This document shows positions 27,569-36,437 of a stretch of 64,000 nt of DNA, piece after piece (positions within the stretch are counted from its first letter, which is position 1; every line of letters starts with the position of its first letter). Below the pieces are notes generated by a model. It was not told the origin of the DNA. It did not search any database and saw nothing but the letters and a program-made list of their open reading frames with translations. Origin of the DNA: Hirschia baltica ATCC 49814 (GTDB lineage Bacteria; Pseudomonadota; Alphaproteobacteria; Caulobacterales; Hyphomonadaceae); the NCBI RefSeq assembly GCF_000023785.1, contig NC_012982.1:2542001-2606000 (forward strand). The letters run 5' to 3'. Made by a program: the position numbers and the translations under genes.

Positions 27569-28303
27569 ATGACAGCTAAAACCGAACTAGCTACATATTC
27601 ACGTCGCTCTGTTATTGCAGCTGGCGGTGTAAGTCTTTTGCTCACGCCCAAAGCATCAGCGCGAACCCACCCTTTGTTAAAGTTACCTGCCTCTGTTGTC
27701 TTTCTTAGAATGGATGAAAACGGAGCAGTCATACCCGGTGAATTAGATCGCCGTATATGGAGCCAATTTTCAATGAATCTTGGCGCGTTGATTTCAAGAA
27801 TAGAACCAATCCCTCACAATAACCTTTTGCCGGGCGGTGCTCTGGAGACTGGATCTGGTCAAGGCTCTGCCATTCTATCGGCAAGGCTCGCAGCGCAAAA
27901 TCAAGGATATGATTATCTATTGGTTTATGGCGTTGTTTCTAAATCTGAAGGCGTAAAATACCGTACAAAGAAAACAGCCAATCCGGCTTTAAGACTATCT
28001 CGACATATCAAAAGCAAACTCCCATTTTGGGATTGGGATTATGCACAAGAGTCTTATGTTGAAACGCGAGCAAGCCATCTAGACATAATGGGTGAAGCTC
28101 ATCTACTCGATCTGAACGGTGGTGCACCGCTTGCGTCTACTTGGGCAGAACGCCCCAAACGCAACACATTGGCTAGGTGGACCTCAAAAGATACAAGAGA
28201 TGATGAGATTGTTTTAAACTTGGCAGATGCAATGCAACGAAAAATCCAAGAATTATCAATGCAAAATTTTGAGTCTCAAAAATCTATCTCCCAACGTTTT
28301 TAA
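27569..28303 (+). CDS. Exported hypothetical protein with twin-arginine-like signal
   Basis: A 244-residue protein with no recognised family. Near the N terminus TYSRRSVIAAGGVSLLL followed by PKASA looks like a Tat signal peptide with cleavage near residue 33. The start is uncertain between ATG 27551 and ATG 27569; the latter gives the more usual signal length and has a GGAC upstream. The mature part is mixed alpha/beta with GSGQGSAILSARLAAQNQGYDYLLVYGVV, reminiscent of periplasmic domains that build a complex reporting on other lipoproteins, but I cannot name it. Divergent from ruvC and convergent with the YcgN-like gene. Confidence 0.6.
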   Translation: MTAKTELATYSRRSVIAAGGVSLLLTPKASARTHPLLKLPASVVFLRMDENGAVIPGELDRRIWSQFSMNLGALISRIEPIPHNNLLPGGALETGSGQGSAILSARLAAQNQGYDYLLVYGVVSKSEGVKYRTKKTANPALRLSRHIKSKLPFWDWDYAQESYVETRASHLDIMGEAHLLDLNGGAPLASTWAERPKRNTLARWTSKDTRDDEIVLNLADAMQRKIQELSMQNFESQKSISQRF

Positions 28304-28321
28304 GTCGGTAAAATAGCTCAA

Positions 28322-28780
28322 TCAAAATTCCATATCTTCCCAGTTCACGATCCAGTCAAACTCGGTGCCTTCAAATACAGTGTCTTCACAGACTGTTTTT
28401 CCAAGGACAGATTTTCCTGCTTTGTGAATAGCACCGCGATCACCGCATACCAAATGATGCCACTCTGGCAGGTCTTTACCTTCCGATACAAGGCGATACG
28501 CACACGTAACAGGCATCCATTTTAAGTCTGGTATTTTCGCTGGCGTAAGGGTTACGCACTCAGGCACTTTTTCTTTTCTATTTTCATAATTGCTACACCG
28601 GCATGTTGACGCATCAAAAAGCTTACAATGCAGTTTGGTATATGCAATTTCACCAGTGTCTTCATCTTCCAGTTTCAAAAGACAGCATTTGCCACAACCA
28701 TCGCACAAACTTTCCCATTCATCATGAGAAAGCTGTTCCAAAGTTTTAGATTTCCAAAAAGGTAGAGAGTTAAGGGTCAA
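28322..28780 (-). CDS. YcgN-family cysteine-cluster protein (UPF0260)
   Basis: A 152-residue protein with the characteristic cysteine clusters CDGCGKCCLL near residue 26 and CKLFDASTCRCSNY near 52, plus later Cys at CVTL, TCAYR and VCGD. FWKSKTLEQLSHDEWESLC at the N terminus is typical of YcgN. The clusters probably bind a metal or Fe-S centre; the cellular function is unknown. It starts 11 bases after the stop of the hypothetical gene at 28792-29286, so the two form an operon. Confidence 0.88.
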   Translation of the reverse strand: MTLNSLPFWKSKTLEQLSHDEWESLCDGCGKCCLLKLEDEDTGEIAYTKLHCKLFDASTCRCSNYENRKEKVPECVTLTPAKIPDLKWMPVTCAYRLVSEGKDLPEWHHLVCGDRGAIHKAGKSVLGKTVCEDTVFEGTEFDWIVNWEDMEF

Positions 28781-28791
28781 ATCAATAAATT

Positions 28792-29286
28792 CTAATCGAA
28801 CAAGGCATCAATCGCTGACTGATCATCACCAGAACTTTGTTCTTCTTCAAGACCAACAGCGTAATCGCCTAGCCCATTGGGATTAATCACACCACCGATT
28901 GCGGCAATTAAACTGTATAATTGCTTAGACCAAATAGTCGGATCTCCCAAAGCTTCAACCCCACTTTGCAATATTACTTGAACTTCGCCAATTTTTATTT
29001 CAACAGCTTGGCATGCATCATCAAACCGTTTGCGAATATCTGGATCACACAATTCATACGCTCGAATCGCCAAATCTTTCGCGCGAAATCCTGTCTGAGT
29101 GAAGTGTTCAGGATAAGCAAGCGGAGCCCAATCCAATATTTCCTCACTCATATCAGGCATGGATTCAAGCATATCAATCAACATCGCGACTTCATTAAAA
29201 TGGTTGAGATAATCCGTCGCCAACCCTGTGTCAGGATTGATGTTTGCGGCAGCTAGCTCATCTCTATCCAAATTTACGACGTTCAT
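28792..29286 (-). CDS. Conserved hypothetical protein
   Basis: A 164-residue acidic soluble protein, largely helical, with no signal or membrane segment. The ATG at 29286 is preferred over a TTG four codons upstream. The core segment NHFNEVAMLIDMLESMPDMSEEILDW is followed by YPEHFTQTGFRAKDLAIRAYE, a pattern I associate with alphaproteobacterial proteins of unknown function, and the C terminus ends in a Ser/Asp/Gln-rich tail. It is co-transcribed with the YcgN-family gene, which may hint at a shared role, but nothing specific can be said. Confidence 0.65.
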   Translation of the reverse strand: MNVVNLDRDELAAANINPDTGLATDYLNHFNEVAMLIDMLESMPDMSEEILDWAPLAYPEHFTQTGFRAKDLAIRAYELCDPDIRKRFDDACQAVEIKIGEVQVILQSGVEALGDPTIWSKQLYSLIAAIGGVINPNGLGDYAVGLEEEQSSGDDQSAIDALFD

Positions 29287-29482
29287 TTTCCACTTCAAAT
29301 GTTCGTTGAAAGAAATTACAGATTGTAAAAGGAGAGAGTTACCATTCGCTTACCAAACCTCCAAGTCCAACCAATTATAAAAAGATATGCTAATTGTGAC
29401 TTGTGCACATTAACTAAGCCGTTATGACATAGATAACTGCAAAACTAGCATATATTGAGCAAGGCATCTAAGAGAGGGAAAA

Positions 29483-30085
29483 ATGTCAGACAAGTTCTTT
29501 TTCTCATCTTGTGTGCTCGTTGGTACAATTCTCCTTCTACTTGCTTTATCACCTTGGTCCGACAAATTACCGACAGGTGCGATGAGTGCTGCAAACCTAG
29601 ACACTAAAGATCTGCTCGTCAAAAACCGTAATCTCAACCGGTTTATTACGGGTGAAGCGGGAAAACTTGAATTATCCAAAACGGGTGATTCCTACCTTCT
29701 TAAAATAGGCGTCAAACAAGGCGAACTATACGATCTGCCAAGCTTTGGTCCCCACCTCAGACTCGAAGCTGATGTTGAAAAAGCTTATGCTAAACAATTT
29801 TTAAAAATCACAATCATAGCAAGACAGCCCGCCAACTACAAAGAATCCGGCCCAAATGAAAAAATGGCATTTGAAGCAAATTATGCTGCAAATGCGACAG
29901 AAACATCTGGGTGGCAGAAGTTCACACTTGAACCGCAATTCTCTGAATTTAGCTTTGAATACCGCCCTCCAGGCGCGGGTGATGGTATCGGAAACGACTT
30001 CTTTGCGCTTCGCCCCGTTACAGCCGATCAAGGTTTTGATGTAGAAGTGAAATCAGTTCGTTTTGAAATGCTCGCATCAAATTGA
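29483..30085 (+). CDS. Membrane-anchored hypothetical protein
   Basis: A 200-residue protein with an N-terminal hydrophobic segment (about residues 6-22) that acts as an anchor or signal, followed by a beta-rich domain. The periodic strands (LELSKTGDSYLLKIGVK, HLRLEADVEKAYAKQFLKITIIARQ, FEYRPPGAGDGIGNDFFALRPV, VEVKSVRFEML) resemble a carbohydrate-binding-type jelly roll, but I recognise no family. GAGGG lies upstream of the ATG. It precedes the mutase gene by 245 bases on the same strand and could be linked to envelope polysaccharide; that is inference. Confidence 0.6.
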   Translation: MSDKFFFSSCVLVGTILLLLALSPWSDKLPTGAMSAANLDTKDLLVKNRNLNRFITGEAGKLELSKTGDSYLLKIGVKQGELYDLPSFGPHLRLEADVEKAYAKQFLKITIIARQPANYKESGPNEKMAFEANYAANATETSGWQKFTLEPQFSEFSFEYRPPGAGDGIGNDFFALRPVTADQGFDVEVKSVRFEMLASN

Positions 30086-30330
30086 ACAATATTCAGACGA
30101 CATTCCTACAAAAGCCGCTGTTTGTGACATTAATGTAATTTCTTGCGTACAACCCTGATTTAGGCACCGTAATTGCGAGTGTTACATGTTATTACATCAA
30201 TAGTTGGCTTTTACCTTAACGCTGCGTTGTCAGTTGCGAGGTAGAGGACTATTGCAATTGTGACCAACCAAACGCGAATGGGTTAGCCTATAAGCGAGTT
30301 ATAGTGGGACCTTTAAAGGGGAAAAAGCCT

Positions 30331-31854
30331 ATGCCAATGATGCCAAAAGCAAATATCGCAGCAAATACACTTGAATTTGAAACAACACCACTCGTGAAGC
30401 CTACAGGTTTTCGAGAATATGATGCGCGTTGGTGGTTCGGTATTGACGGTAATTCTAAAGCTCCTGAATTAAACTATTTAGGTGTACAGGCGCTAGGGCT
30501 TGGTTTGGGTACTGTCGTGCACCAAATGGGCGTGGAACCAAAAATCGTCGTTGGACATGACTACCGCTCTTACTCAATCGCAATCAAACAAGCACTTATT
30601 GTTGGCCTCATTGAAGCCGGCATGGAAGTCCACGACATCGGACTCGCACTATCCCCCACAGCTTATTATTCTCAATTTGCACTCGATATTCCTTGTGTCG
30701 CCATGGTAACCGCATCCCACAACGAAAATGGTTGGACTGGTGTCAAAATGGGTGCCAACAAACCGCTCACTTTTGGACCTGATGAAATGGGTCAACTTCG
30801 TGATGTCGTCCTCAATGGAAAGTTCGAGCCGCGTGATGGTGGTAAACTTATCCGCGTTGAAGGCATGCGCGAAAAATACATCGAGTCCGTGTCCGACAAA
30901 ATTGAAATCAAACGCCCTCTCAAAGTCATTGCAGCATGTGGTAATGGAACAGCCGGTGCATTCGCACCAGACGCCCTTCGCAATATGGGTGTTGAAGTTA
31001 TTGAACTTGATTGTGAACTTGATCACTCCTTCCCAAACTATAACGCCAACCCTGAAGATTCAGTCATGCTTGAAGCAATGGCTAAAGCGCTCAAAGAACA
31101 TGATGCTGATGTTGCGCTCGGCTTTGATGGTGATGGAGACCGTTGCGGTGTTGTCGACAATACAGGTGAAGAAATTTTCGCTGATAAAATCGGCCTAATG
31201 CTTTCGCGTGACCTTTCTAAAAACTATCCAAATGCAAAATTCGTGGTCGATGTAAAATCCACCGGTCTCTACAAAACTGATCCAGTTTTGAAAGAAAATG
31301 GTGCAACAGTAGACTATTACAAAACTGGCCACTCATACATTAAGCGTCGCACAACCGACCTTGATGCTCTCGCTGGATTTGAAAAATCAGGGCACTTCTT
31401 CTTCCGTCCACCACTTGGATATGGATATGATTGTGGTCTTGTGGCTGCTGCTGAAGTCTTGCGTATGTTGGACCGCAACCCAGATAAAACGATTGCACAG
31501 CTAAAAGACGAACTCGGCATTGCATACACATCTTTGACAATGGCAGCCCATTGTGACGATGAAATCAAATACGGTGTCGTCGATAAAGTTGTTGCAGCCT
31601 ATGAAACACTTGGAAAAGAAGGTGCATCAATTCTTGGACGTAAAATCGTTGAAGTGAACACAGTAAATGGTGCACGTGTAACTTTAGAAGATGGCTCATG
31701 GGTTTTGGTTCGCGCATCATCTAACAAGCCAGAATTGGTCGTCGTGGTTGAAAGCATGGTGTCAGACGAAGATATGCGTGCTCTTTTCCGTGAAGAAGTC
31801 AAACCTCGCTTGGCTGCTTTTGATGAAGTTGGTGCATACAACCAAGAAATCTAA
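30331..31854 (+). CDS. Phosphomannomutase/phosphoglucomutase
   Basis: An alpha-D-phosphohexomutase of 507 residues interconverting hexose 6- and 1-phosphates, supplying precursors of UDP-glucose and GDP-mannose. The ATG at 30331 follows AAGGGG by nine bases; the GTG at 30304 is less likely. The phosphoserine motif TASHNENG has Ser at 119, the metal loop is GFDGDGDR, the sugar-binding segment is FEKSGHFFFRPP, and the phosphate-binding RASSNKPEL loop is near the C terminus. It resembles ManB/AlgC-type bifunctional enzymes. A terminator follows. galU and glmS downstream fit a nucleotide-sugar cluster. Confidence 0.93.
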   Translation: MPMMPKANIAANTLEFETTPLVKPTGFREYDARWWFGIDGNSKAPELNYLGVQALGLGLGTVVHQMGVEPKIVVGHDYRSYSIAIKQALIVGLIEAGMEVHDIGLALSPTAYYSQFALDIPCVAMVTASHNENGWTGVKMGANKPLTFGPDEMGQLRDVVLNGKFEPRDGGKLIRVEGMREKYIESVSDKIEIKRPLKVIAACGNGTAGAFAPDALRNMGVEVIELDCELDHSFPNYNANPEDSVMLEAMAKALKEHDADVALGFDGDGDRCGVVDNTGEEIFADKIGLMLSRDLSKNYPNAKFVVDVKSTGLYKTDPVLKENGATVDYYKTGHSYIKRRTTDLDALAGFEKSGHFFFRPPLGYGYDCGLVAAAEVLRMLDRNPDKTIAQLKDELGIAYTSLTMAAHCDDEIKYGVVDKVVAAYETLGKEGASILGRKIVEVNTVNGARVTLEDGSWVLVRASSNKPELVVVVESMVSDEDMRALFREEVKPRLAAFDEVGAYNQEI

Positions 31855-31902
31855 AAATAAGTTCCTCATATCGCATATCAAAGTGATTTGAATGAGAAAT
31901 AT

Positions 31903-31937
31903 AAAGGGCACTCTTTTGAGCGCCCTTTTTCTTTTTT
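31903..31937 (+). terminator. Rho-independent terminator after the mutase gene
   Basis: AAAGGGCACTC (31903-31913) pairs with GAGCGCCCTTT (31918-31928), one A-C mismatch, around TTTT, followed by TTCTTTTTT. It ends the mutase message before the RNA candidate downstream. Confidence 0.87.
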
Positions 31938-31994
31938 GGTGAATCATAAATTTACCTTGCTTGCTCATTGTTTGACCATTGTCCCGCCTTTTAC

Positions 31995-32169
31995 CTGCCG
32001 CAATTGGACTCCATTCTGAGTTTGTCGGCAGCAAAGGTAGTCACGCTGACGACATCAGTCCGGCGGCAAACCTCAACAGCCCCCAAGCCCCTTGCCGTCG
32101 GACACCAGATTCTCCCCGAGTCTATAAAGGCGTGGTGTTTCCCCCAAACACCGCGCCTTTTTCTCTTTG
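31995..32169 (+). ncRNA. Probable small RNA with C-rich loops, between the mutase gene and glmS
   Basis: This stretch has no convincing ORF but dense secondary structure: CTGCCG (31995-32000) with CGGCAG (32026-32031), containing ACTC/GAGT; a 12-bp stem GTCCGGCGGCAA (32058-32069) with TTGCCGTCGGAC (32092-32103), whose loop is rich in CCCCC and CCCC; GATTC (32108-32112) with GAGTC (32118-32122) around TCCCC; and a 15-bp terminator hairpin, 32126-32140 with 32146-32160, loop CCCCC, followed by TTTCTCTTT. It lies after the mutase terminator and 150 bases before glmS. The C-rich loops could pair with ribosome sites, as in C-rich-loop sRNAs of other Alphaproteobacteria. A glmS leader with an attenuator is the alternative. 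The 5' end is not defined. Confidence 0.65.
32126..32169 (+). terminator. Strong terminator closing the small RNA candidate
   Basis: AAAGGCGTGGTGTTT (32126-32140) and AAACACCGCGCCTTT (32146-32160) form a 15-bp stem with one G-U pair and a CCCCC loop, then TTCTCTTT. On the opposite strand no T run follows, so it acts on plus-strand transcripts. It lies about 150 bases upstream of glmS. Confidence 0.9.
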
Positions 32170-32320
32170 AGAACAAAACTCTTCACCTAAAGCATTGAAA
32201 TATATTGCATCATTATTTGCGAAATAATTAGCTTTTCTAATGTGTTTTTTTGGGTCATCTAGCAGTGGCGAGAAACGTGCATTACGGTAGACGATAAATT
32301 TTAGTAGAGGGCTTCAAATT

Positions 32321-34147
32321 ATGTGTGGGATAATTGGAATATTGGGGACTAAGCCGGCAGCTCCACGGATATTGGAGGCGTTGCGCAGACTTGAGTATCG
32401 TGGATACGATTCTGCAGGTATTGCCACATTGGATTCTGGCGAAATGTTCCGCGTGCGGGCACCCGGAAAGCTAAAAAATCTAGAAGCTGCCATGGAGTCT
32501 GTGAAAACACCTGGAAATGCAGGTATCGGACACACACGCTGGGCAACCCATGGCGCTCCTAACGAAAATAACGCCCACCCTCACACAGCTGGCCGTGTCG
32601 CAATTGTTCACAACGGAATTATTGAAAACTTTCGTGAACTTCGTGAAGAAGCTGAAGCGAAGGGATGTGAATTCAAAACGCAAACAGACTCCGAAACTAT
32701 CGCCCACCTCGTCGAAATTGAATTGGATGCCGGAAAGCCGCCTTTTGAAGCCGTCAAAACGACAATTGCAAAACTTCGCGGTGCTTTTGGTGTCGCGATC
32801 ATCATCAAAGGCGAAGAAGATCTTATGTTTGGGGCGAGAAAAGGATCTCCCCTTATTATTGGTGTTGGAAATGAAGAAACCTATCTAGGCTCTGATGCTT
32901 TTGCCGTCGCCCCCTTCACCGATAAAGTCATCTATCTGAAAGAGGGCGAATGGTGTGCTCTCACCCGTCACAGCATCAATGTTTTCAACGATGACGGCGA
33001 ACAAGTTGCTTATACGATTGATACAGTGCTTGGCGTTGCCGATGTTGTCGATAAAGGTCCCTATCGCCACTACATGCTCAAGGAAATTTTTGAGCAACCT
33101 GAATCAACAGCGCGTACAATTGGTGCCTATGTCAATGCAGTCGATCAAACAGCCCAATTACCCAATGAGCAGGAATTGGATTTTACCTCTTTTGATCGTG
33201 TCTACATTATTGCATGTGGTACAGCTTATTATGCCGGTTGCGTTGCTAAATACTGGTTTGAAAAATACGCAAAACTACCAGTAGAAACAGATATCGCCTC
33301 TGAATTCAGATACCGTGAACCCGCATTATCTAAAAATGCGCTTGCTATTTTTGTGACTCAATCAGGCGAAACAGCCGATACACTTGCTGCACTTCGCTAT
33401 TGTCAGGAAAATGGATTAACGACAGCAGCTGTGGTCAATGTCCCTACTTCTACAATAGCCCGTGAGTCAGATGCAATTCTTCCAACATTGGCCGGTGCAG
33501 AAGTTGGGGTCGCCTCAACAAAAGCTTTCACCGCGCAATTATGTTCCCTTGCCAGCTTAGCAGTGATCGCAGGACGTGCACGAGGTGTTCTTACCGAAAA
33601 AGACGAAACACACCTCACCGAACAACTCATGCAAATTCCAGGTCGCATAACAGAAGCCTTGAAGGTTGAAAATGCTGCCAAAGAACTCGCAGTCGATCTA
33701 TCCAAAGCGCGCGACGTTCTTTATCTGGGGCGTGGCACCATGTTCCCTATCGCAATGGAAGGTGCCCTCAAGCTTAAGGAAATTTCTTATATCCACGCCG
33801 AAGGTTATGCCGCAGGTGAGCTAAAACATGGCCCGATAGCTCTGATTGATGAAAACACACCTGTTGTTATGATCGCACCAACAGATCCATTGCTAGAAAA
33901 AACAATTTCCAACATGCAAGAAGTTGCAGCTCGCCATGGTAAAGTTTTGCTAATCACCGATGAAAATGGTGCAAAGGTTGGTGCAGATACACCTGCTTGG
34001 ACCCTCATAGCGCCTAGCTGTGATCCATTTATTGCACCCATTTTATATTCAGTGCCTATTCAGCTGCTAGCTTATTATGTAGCTGTGGAAAAAGGAACTG
34101 ATGTCGATCAACCTAGAAATCTAGCAAAATCCGTCACAGTTGAGTAA
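32321..34147 (+). CDS. glmS: Glutamine-fructose-6-phosphate aminotransferase (isomerizing)
   Basis: GlmS makes glucosamine 6-phosphate, the entry to peptidoglycan and lipid A amino sugars. The 608-residue length is normal. The N-terminal glutaminase starts MCGIIGI with Cys2 as nucleophile after Met removal, followed by RLEYRGYDSAGIA and GHTRWATHG. Two SIS isomerase domains follow: CGTAYYAG with FVTQSGETADTLAAL, and LGRGTMFPIAMEGALKLKE. The C terminus ends in DQPRNLAKSVTVE, the typical tail. GAGGG lies ten bases before the ATG. The upstream RNA candidate may regulate it. Confidence 0.98.
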   Translation: MCGIIGILGTKPAAPRILEALRRLEYRGYDSAGIATLDSGEMFRVRAPGKLKNLEAAMESVKTPGNAGIGHTRWATHGAPNENNAHPHTAGRVAIVHNGIIENFRELREEAEAKGCEFKTQTDSETIAHLVEIELDAGKPPFEAVKTTIAKLRGAFGVAIIIKGEEDLMFGARKGSPLIIGVGNEETYLGSDAFAVAPFTDKVIYLKEGEWCALTRHSINVFNDDGEQVAYTIDTVLGVADVVDKGPYRHYMLKEIFEQPESTARTIGAYVNAVDQTAQLPNEQELDFTSFDRVYIIACGTAYYAGCVAKYWFEKYAKLPVETDIASEFRYREPALSKNALAIFVTQSGETADTLAALRYCQENGLTTAAVVNVPTSTIARESDAILPTLAGAEVGVASTKAFTAQLCSLASLAVIAGRARGVLTEKDETHLTEQLMQIPGRITEALKVENAAKELAVDLSKARDVLYLGRGTMFPIAMEGALKLKEISYIHAEGYAAGELKHGPIALIDENTPVVMIAPTDPLLEKTISNMQEVAARHGKVLLITDENGAKVGADTPAWTLIAPSCDPFIAPILYSVPIQLLAYYVAVEKGTDVDQPRNLAKSVTVE

Positions 34148-34278
34148 TTTTTCTACTGTAAGCAGACAATTACATATTTAAGATATGTGTCCCGTGATTT
34201 GCATATAATGTTGTGATTATAGTTCAACGTCCATTTTCGGGACAAATTGTATCAGACGATAAAGTTAGAGGACCACAA

Positions 34279-35175
34279 ATGGCTATTAAACCCGTACGTA
34301 AGGCAGTTCTACCTGTCGCAGGATTTGGAACACGCGTACTACCAGCAACAAAATCGATTCCAAAAGAAATGATGCCGGTATTTGATCGTCCAGCAATCGA
34401 CCACGTGGTTCGTGAAGCGCTTGAAGCCGGTATTGAACACATCGTCTTTGTAACGGGTCGCAATAAAGGTGCTATCGAAGATTATTTTGACAGCGCATAT
34501 GAGCTAGAAGACAGCCTGTCCAAACGTTCCGGCAAAGAGGCAATCTTAGCTGAAGTACAAGCGACAACGCTTCCTGCAGGATCAACAAGCTTTACGCGCC
34601 AACAAACAGCAAAAGGTCTTGGCCATGCTGTTTTATGTGCCAAAGACATTATCGGCGATGAACCATTTGCTGTTCTGCTTCCAGATGTTTTGGTCAACAG
34701 CAAGGTCTCCTGCTTAAAGCAGATGATGGACAGCTATAATGAAGTTGGTGGCAATATCATTGCTGTGGATGAAGTCCCAATGGAACGTGTTCACAAATAT
34801 GGTGTGATCAAACCAGCTGCCGGAGCTGATGTTTCCAAAAAGCTGATTAAAATGGATGCTATGGTTGAAAAGCCAGCGACAGAAGATGCACCTTCCAACC
34901 TTAAGATCACTGGTCGCTATATCCTACAACCAGAAATTTTCGCGCTTCTTGAAACACAAAGCGCCGGTGCTGGTAATGAAATTCAGTTGACTGACTCCAT
35001 GGAACGTTTGATGGCGAAGCAAGAATTCTATGCGTCCCGTTTTGACGGTGACGATTATGATTGTGGTGACAAGATGCTTTATCTTCAAGCTCAAGCTGGC
35101 TACGCACTCGCTGACAAAGAACACAGCGCACAAGCTCGTGAAATCCTCGAAGCACTATTGAAAAAATTCAGCTAA
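34279..35175 (+). CDS. galU: UTP-glucose-1-phosphate uridylyltransferase
   Basis: GalU makes UDP-glucose for polysaccharides and osmoprotective glucans. The ATG at 34279 is chosen: GAGG at 34268-34271 lies seven bases upstream and the protein then begins at the conserved KAVLPVAGFGTRVLPATKSIPKEM nucleotide-binding segment. The length of 298 is typical. Other hallmarks are DRPAIDHVVREA, KGLGHAVLCA and FDGDDYDCGDKMLYL. A strong terminator follows. Together with the upstream mutase it completes glucose 6-phosphate to UDP-glucose. Confidence 0.97.
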   Translation: MAIKPVRKAVLPVAGFGTRVLPATKSIPKEMMPVFDRPAIDHVVREALEAGIEHIVFVTGRNKGAIEDYFDSAYELEDSLSKRSGKEAILAEVQATTLPAGSTSFTRQQTAKGLGHAVLCAKDIIGDEPFAVLLPDVLVNSKVSCLKQMMDSYNEVGGNIIAVDEVPMERVHKYGVIKPAAGADVSKKLIKMDAMVEKPATEDAPSNLKITGRYILQPEIFALLETQSAGAGNEIQLTDSMERLMAKQEFYASRFDGDDYDCGDKMLYLQAQAGYALADKEHSAQAREILEALLKKFS

Positions 35176-35200
35176 ATTAACTGAGCTATTAATTTAAAAG

Positions 35201-35235
35201 AGCCGCCCTTCTCCACAGAAGCGGCGGCTTTTTTT
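35201..35235 (+). terminator. Rho-independent terminator after galU
   Basis: AGCCGCC (35201-35207) pairs with GGCGGCT (35223-35229), extended inside by TTCT/AGAA, followed by seven T. Confidence 0.92.
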
Positions 35236-35339
35236 GTGTTTGAAGGCTGGGATTTGATCGTCAAAAGGTGGCATTCAAATTCAAAATCTCTACGGCAGAC
35301 ATTGGCATAAGAGCAGACATTTTCCACGAACCTGATTTA

Positions 35340-36290
35340 TTATCGACAAACTGATGACAATTGGGCACCAACCTTAGGCTCTTCCGAAATTGGATCGAAG
35401 AATAGGAAAGCGTCATTTGAAGCATATAGTTGAGGCTTAGCTGATAGAACGACTTCACGATTGAGGCTTCCAACCATAACCTTATCAGCTTGAATAACCC
35501 GCTGCTCTATATCAAAATCACTGATCACGCAGACGTATTTAGAAAGTGGAAAAATTATCGAAGCTACTTTTAAACCGAAACCCAAAGGCTTGCCGACAGC
35601 TTCTGGGCCGCTTGGTCGTAGCATAACTGGGTGATCACACGTTATAAACTCTCCGGCATCAGGATTACTTCTGATAATCGTCCAAGGACGACTTCCTAGA
35701 ACTTTTAAAATAGAGTCTTGAAGTTCGAATTCTTCTCGGATTTGTCCCTCTCTTGCCACTTCAAAGGTGTATTCCTTTCGGCGATGGAAGTCCTGCATTC
35801 TCTCATAAGGCAGTATTTGTTCAATTGATCCTTTTTTGAGCACTCGTTTCATTTCTGACTCGTATATGTGGGGCGATGAAAGAACCACATCCATTATGCC
35901 CTCACTCACTCTCTGACGAAACTCCCGTCTCTGTTCGCGAAAAGCAGGATTTCGTACAGCCAACAATGCTATGAAATTTAGGATGATGTTAAAGTCATCA
36001 TTCGTTTCAAAGAAGCCATTTCCTCTGACTACTTTCTTGATACCGGTTTCTACCTCGTTTTCGAATAAGGACATCGCCGTCTCAACCGCGTCTCCTGGAT
36101 AGTCTTGTATATCAATTCGATTGAAATCTTTTTGCGCTCCGACCCCTCTGGGTTTCGATCTAAAACTCTTATCACGAGCAAAGTCGTACACCCATAACAT
36201 ACTATGCTTGCTGACCGGAGTGGTGAACCACTTCAGATAACATTGTGAAATCCAGTGATGGTTTCGAGCCTGTTTTCTTGAAATTGTCAT
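35340..36290 (-). CDS. DUF4238-like protein, probable accessory gene
   Basis: A 316-residue soluble protein. The N-terminal HHWISQCYLKWFT (about residues 11-23) matches the HHxxxQxYLxxF signature of DUF4238 proteins; a central segment, FIALLAVRNPAFREQRREF, and ITCDHPVMLRP with FPLSKYVCVI are also typical. The family's function is unknown, and members are scattered and often strain-specific. It stands alone between the galU terminator and the MBOAT gene with no operon partner. Frequent Arg and rarer codons than its neighbours give a mild impression of transfer, but I did not compute this. Confidence 0.7.
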   Translation of the reverse strand: MTISRKQARNHHWISQCYLKWFTTPVSKHSMLWVYDFARDKSFRSKPRGVGAQKDFNRIDIQDYPGDAVETAMSLFENEVETGIKKVVRGNGFFETNDDFNIILNFIALLAVRNPAFREQRREFRQRVSEGIMDVVLSSPHIYESEMKRVLKKGSIEQILPYERMQDFHRRKEYTFEVAREGQIREEFELQDSILKVLGSRPWTIIRSNPDAGEFITCDHPVMLRPSGPEAVGKPLGFGLKVASIIFPLSKYVCVISDFDIEQRVIQADKVMVGSLNREVVLSAKPQLYASNDAFLFFDPISEEPKVGAQLSSVCR

Positions 36291-36437
36291 TTGCTCAATG
36301 TAATGAACATCGCGCAGTGTTCAAAGACGCCTTTAGAATTAATATGCTATCCCACTCTTATTAGGACAAAACCACCGTTAAATTGATCAAACAAGAATGT
36401 CGCTTTGCGGCCAACAATTCCAGCCCCGTTACTTCCC

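Noticed and set aside
31995-32169. 6S RNA, SRP RNA or RNase P RNA as identity of the RNA candidate
   Set aside because: The conserved SRP loop and RNase P core are not present, the size is too small for RNase P, and the central bubble of 6S RNA is not evident.
32170-32320. glmS ribozyme or known glmS riboswitch
   Set aside because: The glmS ribozyme is known from Gram-positive lineages and I see none of its features directly before glmS; the upstream RNA ends in a terminator 150 bases earlier.
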